Shown piece after piece: positions 1 through 9,700 of a stretch of 64,000 nucleotides of DNA. Positions within the stretch are counted from its first letter, which is position 1; every line of letters starts with the position of its first letter. The position numbers and the translations under genes were made by a program. The stretch spans positions 49,686 through 113,685 of the forward strand of contig CAIVJW010000127.1 in the NCBI GenBank assembly GCA_903906315.1. Reading direction: 5' to 3'. Source of the DNA: an uncultured delta proteobacterium. GTDB lineage: Bacteria > Myxococcota_A > Polyangia > Polyangiales > Polyangiaceae. The notes below the pieces were generated by a model. That model ran no database searches. It was not told the origin of the DNA and saw nothing but the letters and a program-made list of their open reading frames with translations.

Positions 1-2
1 CT

Positions 3-644
3 CCCAAGTACGCGAACTACTGGTTTGAGCGTGGCTACGCCCTCGAGATGCAGGCCAAGAAGAAGGTCATCACGTACGAGGAGGCCAAGGAGCCGTTCCA
101 GAAGTGCGTGCAAGCGGACCCGAACTTCGCCGATTGCTACGAGGAGCTCGGCAACGTCTTCCTGTGGACCGACGACGAGCAGAAAGCGCTCGAGAACTAC
201 ACGAAGGCGATCGAGCACGACCCGACGCAGATCCGGTACTTCGCGACGGTCGCCGACCTCTACCTTCGGCTCGGCTTCGTGAAGGAGGCCGAGCAAGTCC
301 TCAAGGACGCCAAGGGGTTCGCCAAGCCGAACGACAAGGCGCTGTATGGCGTCCACGTGCTGCTCTCGCAGGTCTACCAGGAGCGCGATCAGACGAACGA
401 GATGGTCACGGAGCTCGAGGCCGCGAAGGCGGTCGTGGGCGGTGAGGGCTCCGAGGCCGTGCAGATCTTGTTCAACCTGGGCAGCACCTACGCCCAGCTG
501 AAGCCCCCGCGCACGCAGGAGGCCATCCAGATGCTCAAGGGCTTCACGCAGCGCGCTTGCAAGGGCGCGAAGGCCGCGCAGTACAAGACGGAGTGCGAGA
601 CGTCGCAGTCGCTCGTCGCCAGGCTTGGCGGCACGATGCAGTAG
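3..644 (+). CDS. TPR-repeat protein, C-terminal part (5' end outside window)
   Basis: The reading frame is open from the first complete codon (position 3) to TAG at 642-644, so the gene begins upstream of the window. The visible 213 residues carry consecutive tetratricopeptide-like helix pairs, for example the FADCYEELGNVFLWTDDEQK unit and a following YTKAIEHDP. A likely role is as a protein-protein interaction scaffold; no catalytic domain is visible in this part. It lies 65 bp upstream of the giant TPR gene on the same strand, so the two may be co-transcribed. An internal ATG at 48 is not a credible start because the TPR pattern continues upstream of it. Confidence 0.85.
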   Translation, partial: PKYANYWFERGYALEMQAKKKVITYEEAKEPFQKCVQADPNFADCYEELGNVFLWTDDEQKALENYTKAIEHDPTQIRYFATVADLYLRLGFVKEAEQVLKDAKGFAKPNDKALYGVHVLLSQVYQERDQTNEMVTELEAAKAVVGGEGSEAVQILFNLGSTYAQLKPPRTQEAIQMLKGFTQRACKGAKAAQYKTECETSQSLVARLGGTMQ

Positions 645-709
645 CGTCGCGTCGCTCGTTCGCCCCATTCGTTCGAGATTGATAGGTCGGGCCGGTGGTC
701 GAGGGATTC

Positions 710-3700
710 ATGGATCGTGCGCAGCGTCTGAAGGTTCTCGAGTCGGTTCGTGATTGGCAGGGGCTCGCCGAGGAGCTCGAGCGGGGGATAGGCGCGGAAG
801 CGGATGCGATCGCCAAGGCCGCCTTGCATCTTCGGCTCGGCCGCCTCCTCGAGGAGAAGTTCCTCCAGGCCGTGAAGGCGCTGAAGCACTTCCAGGATGC
901 GTACAAGCTCAACCCGAGCCTGACCGAGGCCCTGAGCGACGCGCGCGCCATCTACTGGGCCTTGGGGAAGACCAACATGGCTCAGAAGCTCCTCGATCTC
1001 GAGCTGAAGGCAGCGCCGGATGGGCCCATCGCGGCCGCGTTGCTGATCGAGCTCGGGGACGTGCTCTGCGATGCCGGGGACTACGAGCGCGCCGCGGCTA
1101 CCTATGCCAAGGCGCTCGGCGCTTCGGCAGGAACGAGCGACGACGCGCGCGCCTGTCTCGAGGACGTCCAGCTCGACGCGAGCACGTGGGAGACGCACCT
1201 GCTCGAGCTGCTGGATGCGCCTCCGGCGGATTCCGTGACGGCTGCGCGCCGCTACCTGCGGGGGGCGCGGATCGCGCGCCGGTTCGCGCCGGGGGAGGTC
1301 GCAGGGCTGCTCGCGCGGGCGTACGAGGCCGACCCGACCGACAAGCAAGCGGCCGCGCTTTACGAGGGCCTTCTCGTCGAGGAGGAGCGCACGGCGGCGA
1401 TCGAGGAGACGCAGCGCGAAGTGCTCGCGAGGCTCGCGGGCAGGGAGCGTGCCGCGGCGGCGTTCCGATACGGAGTTCGCTGGGCCACGCGGCACCAGAA
1501 CGTCGAGAGCGGGGCGAAGTTCCTGGCGGAGTCGCTCGACCTCGACCCCTCGAACGAAGCGGCATTCTCGTACCTTCGCGAACTGTGGGGGGCGAAAGAG
1601 GGCGACTGGGAGCGCGTCGTTGCGCTCGCCGAGTCGACGGCCAAGGGGGCCTCGGCGTCGCCGTTCCTTCTCGCTCAGGCGGGCACGATCCTGTGGCGCA
1701 ACGTCGGAGACCTCATGCGCGCGCGCGCGTGGTTCGAGCGGCTCGCCACGGTCGCGCCCGAGCACCCGAGCCTGCTCGCTTTCGAGGCGCAGATCGGTCA
1801 GGCGCTCGCGCGCAGCGGCGCGGTCGGCGTCGAAACGACGCCCGAGTCGAGCGCGCAGGATGATTCTGACCTGGCCGAAGAGATCAGCGAGCTCGAGGTC
1901 GAACTCGAGCCTGCGGCCCCCGCCGAGATCGTGCCCGAGCCGCCCGCTCCTGCGCCGGCCGCGTCTGTTCCGGAGCTCGCGGTGGCAGCGGTCGTCGCGT
2001 CGGCTCCGGTCGTCGTCGAAGCGCCACACGTCGTCGAGGCCCCGCCGGCGTCGACACCCGCACCCGTCTCGGTGAAGGCGGCCGCGTCGCCGGAGAAGAT
2101 CGAGGAGCTCCGCGCCAAGGCCGCCAAGCAGGAGCAGGCCAAGCGCTACAACGAGTACGTCAAGACGCTCGTCGAGCTCGGCGATGCGCTCGACGACCGA
2201 GACGAGAAGGTGGCGACCTACCTCAAGGCCGCCGACCTCTACACGACCAAGTTCTCGAACGCCGCGGAGGCGGTCAAGGCGTACGAGGCCATCCTGCACA
2301 TCGAGCCGGAGCACGCGGCGTCGATCGAGTACCTGAAGCAAGCGTACGAGAAGCGGCGAGACTGGGAGAAGCTCATCGGCTTGATGAAGCGCGAGGCGGG
2401 GGCGTTGGCCACCGGCGCGATCCGAGGGGCGAAGTTCCTCGAGATCGCGAAGCTTGCGACCGAGCGGGTGAAGAAGCCCGAGGTGTGCGTCGACCTGTGG
2501 AACGAGGTCATCGCCAACGACGCCGAGAACGGTGAGGCGCTGGCCGCGCTGGCCGGGCTGCACGAGCGCGCGCGCGATTGGCACGCTCTCGCTGCCGTCC
2601 TCGAGAAGGAAGTCGAGGTCACCTTCGACGGGACCGCGAAGCAAAACGTCTACGCGAAGCTCGGGCAGCTCTACGGCGAGCGGCTCAACGACGACGCTGC
2701 GGCGGTGGAGGCGTGGCAGAAGCTGCTGGCGCTGAACCCGCAAGACCGCAAGGCGCAGGAGGCCCTCAAGAAGAAGTACCTCGTCCTTGGACGCTGGGAC
2801 GACCTGGAGGTCTTCTACGCCGAGAGCGGGAAGTGGGACGAGTTCATTCGCGTCCTCGAGTCGCAGGAGCAGAAGGAGACGGAGGACGCCGCGAAGGTCG
2901 GCCTCCTCATGAAGACCGCCGAGCTCTGGATCACGCAGAAGGGGAAGGCCGACCGTTCCGCGCGTGCCTACGAGAAGGTGCTCTCGATCGACGCGACGCA
3001 CCTCGCGGCTGCGGTTGCGCTCATCCCGATCTACACGACCGCAGGCAACAGCAAGGGCCTGGCGGGCGCGATCGAGGTCAAGCTCCAACACGACCTCGAC
3101 GTCGACGCGCGCATCGCCCTGCTGCGCGAGGTGGCCGCGCTGTACGAGACGAAGCTCAAGGAGCCTGCGCGCGCTTTCGAGCGGTTCCTCTCGGCGTTCG
3201 AGCTCGCTCCGGGGGACGCACAGTCGGTCTCGGACGTCGAGCGAGCGGCGCGGGCCACGTCCGGCTGGGATGCCCTCATCGCGTCGTACGAGCGGGCCAT
3301 CGCGACCGCTCACGCACAGGGGGACGTCGTCCTCGGCATCGACCTGCGGCTCTGCCTCGGGCGGGTGCTGCTCGATGAGGTGAAGCGGACGGACGACGCG
3401 CTCGCGCAGTATCGCGAGGTGTACGAGGCGGACGGCGAGAACGACGCCGCGATCACCGCGCTCGAGCGCATCTACCGGGAGACGGCTCGCTTCGCTGATC
3501 TGCTCGGCATCTTCGAGAAGAGGCGCGACCTCGAGCGAGACTCCGAGGCTCGCAAGCCCATCCTCTACGCGATCGCCGAGCTCTACGAGAAGCAGCTCGC
3601 TGATCGTCACAAGGCCGTCGACACCTACAGCCAGGTGCTCGACGACGAGCCGATGGACGCGCAGGCGCTCGAGGCGCTCGATCGGCTCCACGGGGAGCTC

Positions 3701-6700
3701 TCCGCGTGGGCACCGTACGTAGACGTGCTGCGCAAGCGCATCGAGCTCGACCTCGGGGAGGCCGTGCTCATCGACCTGAAGATGCGCCTCGGTGCGTCAC
3801 TCGAGAAGCACCTCGGCGACGCCGCTGGCGCGCTCGAGAACTACCGCGAGGTGCTGTTCCTCGATGCGTCGAACGAGCCGGCGCGCCTCGCGCTCGAGGC
3901 GCTGCTCGACAACGCCGAGCTCGCCGCCGAGGCAGCGTCGATCCTGCAGGAGATCTACGAGGCGCGTGCCGAATGGGAGAAGCTCATCCGGGCCCTCGAG
4001 ATCCTCGCGGCGGCGGAAGGGGAGACGAGCCGGCGGGTCTCGCTCCTGCGCAAGATTGCGCGCGTCGCCGGTGAGAACGTCGGCGACCTCGGGCGGGCGT
4101 TCGATGCCCAGTCGAGGGCGCTGAAGGAGGACCCGTCGGACGCGATCACGCGCGCCGAGCTCGAGGCGCTCGCCGACAAGTCCAGCACGTGGACCGCGCT
4201 CGATGCCGTGTTCGGCGAGATCGCCGGCGCGCTCGAGGACGCGAGGCTCGCGCGCGAGTACTGGATGCGCCTTGCGGCGATCCACGAGCGGCTCGGCAAG
4301 ATCGACGACGCCGCGGCCGGGTATCGCAAGGTCCTCGCGATTGAGCCCGGCGACGCAGACGCCCTCGGCGCGATGGATGCGTTGTATCGGCGCACGGAGC
4401 GGTACACGGACCTCATCGCGGTGTTCCGCATGCGCATCGAGCTTGCGCAGGACGATCGCGAACGCGAAGCGCTCTTCGCCCAGATGGCTGAGGTCTACGA
4501 GGCCCGCCTCGCGGCGCCGGCCGACGCCATCGCGGCCTATCGCGAGGTGCTCGCGTTCGACGACGCGAGCGTCGTCGCGCTCGAGGCCCTCGACGGGCTC
4601 TTCACTCGCCAGGGGCTGTGGGACGAGCTTGCCGACAATCTCGAGGCGCAGCTGCGGCTCGCGACCGACGAGCACGCCCAGACCAAGCTGATGCTCCGGC
4701 TCGCCGCCCTGCGCGAGCTGAAGATGAGCCAGATCGAGCCCGCGATCGAGACGTACCGTCAGGTGCTCGAGCGCGATCCGACGAGCGCCGACGCGCTCGC
4801 CGCGCTCGAGCGGCTCGGGCTCACGCCCGAGTACGAGCTCGCGATCGCCGAGATCCTCGAGCCGCTGTACCGCGCGGCCGGTGACTATCAGAAGCTCATC
4901 GGTGTCCACGAGGTGCAGGTCCGTCGCTGCGACGACGTCGCTCGGCGGGTCGAGCTGCTCCACCAGATCGCGCTGCTTCATGAGGAAGCGGGTGGCGACC
5001 TTCCGGCTACGTTCGACACCTACGCGCGTGCACTCGCCGAAGATCCGGCGTCGGAGCCTTCACAGGAGGGCATCGAGCGCTTGGCGCGCGCCACGGGCCG
5101 CTTCGCGGACCTCGCGCGCGTGTTCGAGACGCTCGGTGCAGCGCAGGCCGACGTCGAGCTAGGGACGGCCCTGTTCGTGATGAGCGCTCGCGTCCACGAG
5201 GCCGACCTCGGGGACATCGAGGCGGCGGTCCGGCACTACCGGCGCGTGCTCGAGCTCGACCCGAAGCACCTTGGCGCGGCCGACTCGCTCGACCGCATCT
5301 TCAGGAACGCCGAGCGCTATCAGGAGCTGTCCCAGGTCCTCCAGCAGAAGGCCGAGATTCTCGACGACGTCGGAGAGAAGAAGGCAGCTCTTTACCAGGC
5401 GGCGTCGATCGAGATCGATGTCCTCGAGCGCGCGGACGAGGCGGTCGCCGCTTACCTCAAGGTGCTCGAGCTCGACGCCGAGGATCTCCACGCGATCGAT
5501 GCGCTCATCAAGCTCCACCTCGGCCTGTCGCGCTGGCAGGACCTGCTCGCGATGTACGTGCGCAAGGTCGAGCTCGCTGGCGATCCGGAGGAGAAGAAGC
5601 GCATCTACTACCAGATCGGCGCGGTCTACGAGCACGAGCTGGGCAACGTCGCGGCGTCGATCGACACGTACCAGCACGTGTTGGAGCTCGATCCCGATGA
5701 TCTAGCGGCGCTCGGTCGGCTCGACGTTCTGTACCAGGCAGCGAAGAACTGGCCCGAGTTGCTCACCGTGCTGCAGCACGAGGCCGAGCTCGCCGGGGAC
5801 CCCGCCGAGTCCGTCAGCTACCAGTACCGCATCGCCGAGCTGTACGAGCGCCACCTGGACGACCTCGCGCGGGCGCTCGAGCTGTATCGGGAGCTCCTGC
5901 AGCAGGCGCCTGACCATCAGCCGACCATCGATGCGCTCGAGGGCATCAAGGGCGGAACGCGCGACCCGCTGGGCGCGGCGCAGGTTCTCGAGTCGATCTA
6001 CGACGCATCCGGAGAGTGGGCGCGGCTCGTCAGCGTGCTCGAAGTACAGGTCGCAGCGGCGGACGATGCCTACCAGAAGGTGGATCTTCTGCACCGTATC
6101 GCGCGGTTGCACGAGGAGATGCTGAGCGACCACCGCGCGGCGTTCGACACGTACGCGCGCGCGGTCGCGCTCGACAGCGCGAACGAGGAGTCGCTGTCGA
6201 ACCTCGAGCGGCTCGCCATGGTGGTCGACCGTTGGCGCGACGTGGCCGCGTTGTACGACGTCGAGCTGGCGAAGCTCGCGGGCGACCCCGACCGCTTCGT
6301 CGAGCTCGGCTCGAGGCTCGCACAGATTTTCGAGACGCAGCTCGAGGACGTCGAGAGCGCGATCGGTCGCTACGGGCAGGTGCTCGGCGCAGAGTCGGAC
6401 AACTCGTCCGCGCTGCGCGCGCTCGACCGGCTCTACTCGCTCACGGAGCGGTGGCCGGAGCTGGCTCGAACTCTGGTGCGAGAGGCCGAGGTTTCGCAGT
6501 CTCCCGACGAGATCCTCGAGCTGAGGCACCGGCTTGGCGAGGCCTATCAGACTCGCATGAACGACCTCGGCGCCGCGATCGGCGCGTACCGCGAGGTGCT
6601 CAATTCGGCCCCCGAGCATGCGCCGACGCTCGCGGCCCTCGAGGGCCTCTTCGCGGCGGGCGTTCGGCAGAGCGAGATCGGCGAAATCGTCGCGCCGCTC

Positions 6701-9700
6701 TACGAGGCGGCGGGCGAGTGGGAGAAGCTCGCCGGCGTGCTGGAGGCCGAGCTCGCGCACCTGACGGAGGCGGGCGCTCGGCTCGCGCTGTACTACCGCA
6801 TCGCCGAGCTGCACGAGGAGCGGCTCGTCTCGCTCGACGGCGCACTCGGCGTCTTCGTTCGCGCGCTCAAGGAGTTCCCGGCCGACGAGCGAGGGCTCGA
6901 TGATGTCGAGCGGCTCGCGGGCGCGATCGATGGCGGCTGGGAGACGCTCGCCAATGCGTACGCGGACGTGCTCGGCCTCCACTCGGAGAAGACCGTTCAG
7001 ACGTCGATCGGCAAGCGCCTCGCGCGGGTCTTCGAGAACGAGCTGGCGGACCCGAGCAAGGCCGAGGAGACCTATCGCTACGTGCTTGGCGTGGATCCTC
7101 TCGAGGCGGAGGCTCTGGCCAACCTCGACCGCATCTACACCTCGCTCGAGCAGTGGCCTGAGCTCGCGCACACGCTCGAGCAGCGGGTCCTGGCCACAGC
7201 GGAGCCTTACGAGCTGGCGGAGCTCTACGGGAGGCTCGGCCAGGTCTACGAGGAGCGCCTGGTCCAGTTGGACGACGCGGTGCGCGCGTTCCGGCGCATC
7301 TTCGACGACCTGGATCGGACGAACGATCAGGCCATCCTGGCTCTCGAGCGCATCTTCGAGCAGAAGGGCGCTGCGGCCGAGCTGCGCGTCGTGCTCGAGA
7401 GGCAGCTCGAGAACGCGACGGGTGACGTTCAAGAGGCTGAAATTCGAGCGAAGCTCGCGCGCTTGTTCTCGGACCGCCTCAACGATGTTCCGGGCGCCGT
7501 CGAGATGTGGAAGAGCGTCCTCGACCTCCGGGGCGAGGATCCGGAGGCGCTGGGCGCGCTCGCCAACCTGTTCGAGCGGCTCGGCCAGTGGTCCGAGCTC
7601 TGCGACGTGCTCGAGCGACACTACGACATCGCGCCCGACGACGAGGCGAGGGTCGGCGTCTTGCTCCGCCGCGCGAAGCTCTACCGCGAGCGCCTGGGTC
7701 GCGACGAGACCGCGCTCGAGGACTACGCGCGGGCGCTCGACATCGATTACGCGAACATGGAGGCGCTGTACGCGGTCGCCGACATCTGGCGCAAGAAGGG
7801 CGACCCGAGCGAGCTAGCCGCGTCGCTCCACCAGACGCTCGACCGCGCGGGCACGGTCCTGCCGGCCGAGAACCTCGTCGCGCTGTACCGCGAGCTCGGT
7901 TCGCTCTACCAGCGCGTCCTCGCGCAACCGTACGACGCTATCGACGCCTGGCGGAAGCTGCTCGAGGTCGACCCGCGCGACTTCGAGGCCATGGCGGCGC
8001 TCGAGAACCTGCTCCGCGCCGAGGAGCGGTGGGTCGAGGTGATCGAGGTGAAGATGGGCCGCGCGGCGGCCTACGAGAGCGCGACGGAGAAGACGCGCGA
8101 GTACCTCGAGGTCGCCAGCATCTGGGAGATGCAGGTCGAGGAGAAGGACAAGGCAACCACGGCGTACGAGAAGGTCCTCGAGATCGACTCGACGCACGAG
8201 AAGGCGTTCTCTGCGCTCGAGGAGCTGCACACGGCGGCGCGCCGAAGCGAGCCGCTTATCGAGCTCTACCTTGCGCGCCTCGATACGCGCGAGGAGACGT
8301 CCGACAAGACAGAGATCCTCCGCAAGGTCGCCCGGGTGTTCGAGGAGCAGCTCGACGACAAGCCGCAGGCGTTCGATGCCTTGCTCACCGCGTTCGAGAT
8401 GGACTTCTCGGACGCAGAGACGGTCAAGTACCTCGAGCGGATGGCCGCGGCGACCAACCGCTGGCCGGAGCTCGTGCAGACCGTCAACGGGTGGCTGCAG
8501 CAGCAGAGCGAGGCGATGGCGAAGGTCGCCCTCTGCCTGCGCCTCGCGAAGTGGTACGCGGAGGACCTCGGACACCCGGAGTACTCGCAGCCGTACTATC
8601 AGCAGGTCCTCGCGCTGGACCCCAACAACGTGGCGGTCTTGCGCCAGATGGGGAGCTTCTTCAAGAAGACCGGCAACTGGCAGCAGCAGGGCGCGATGCT
8701 CACGCAGGCGCTGGCGGTCGCGACGACGGACTTCGACCGGCGCGAGATCCTCACCGAGCTCGGAGAGGTGCTCGAGAAGCACCTCAACGACGTCGATCAG
8801 GGGCTCTCGTACTACAAGCGCGCGCTGGACGTCGATTCGCTGCACTTGCCGGCTCTCGAGGCGCTCGAGCGGATCTACGACGCGCGCGAGCAGCACTCCG
8901 ATCTCGTCGAGATCCTGAGCCGCAAGGCGAGGGCGCTCACGGACCCGGAGGAGGTCGCCGGCGTCAAGCTGCGCACGGGCGGGCTCTACGAGATGACGCT
9001 CGGCCAGGTCGACAAGGCGGGCCAGGTCTACCGCGAGGTGCTCGATCTCGATGCCTCGAACCTCCTCGCCATGCGAGGGCTCGAGCGCGTCTACACGGCG
9101 ACGCACCTCTGGCCCGATCTGGTGCGGGTCCTCGAGATGCAGCTCGACGTCGTGACGACCGAGCGCGAGCGCATCGACGTGCTCGGCAAGATCGCGCGCA
9201 TTCAGGAGGAGCAGTTCCTCAAACCGGATCTCGCCGCGGTCCGGCTCGAGCAGATCGTCGAAATCGATCCGGCGCAGGAGCTGGCTCTCGAGGGGCTCGA
9301 GCGCTGCTATCGGCGGCTGCGTCAGTGGCACGATCTCGTCGGCGCCTTCGAGCGGCACATCAACGCGACCCTCGACCGGCAGAAGAAGATCGAGCTCTGG
9401 TCGGCGACGGCGAAGGTGTACGCGGACGAGGTCCAGGATCTCGATCGCGCGATCGACGCATACCTGAACATCATCGACCTCGACGAGTCGAGCATCCCCG
9501 CGCTCGACGCGCTAGCGAAGCTCTACGAGAAGCAGGACGACGCCGCGAAGGCCATTGAATACATGACGCGCGTCGCCGACCTCACGGTCGACGGACGCCA
9601 GCGCGTGGACATGTATTTCCGAATCGGCAAGCAGCTCGACGAGAAGCTCGGCGACCGCATGGCGGCGCAGGAGCGGTACGAGATGGCGCTCGACCTCGAG

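Noticed and set aside
488..3691. 1,067-codon open frame on the minus strand
   Set aside because: Antisense to the giant TPR gene with the same composition artefact; no recognisable motif.
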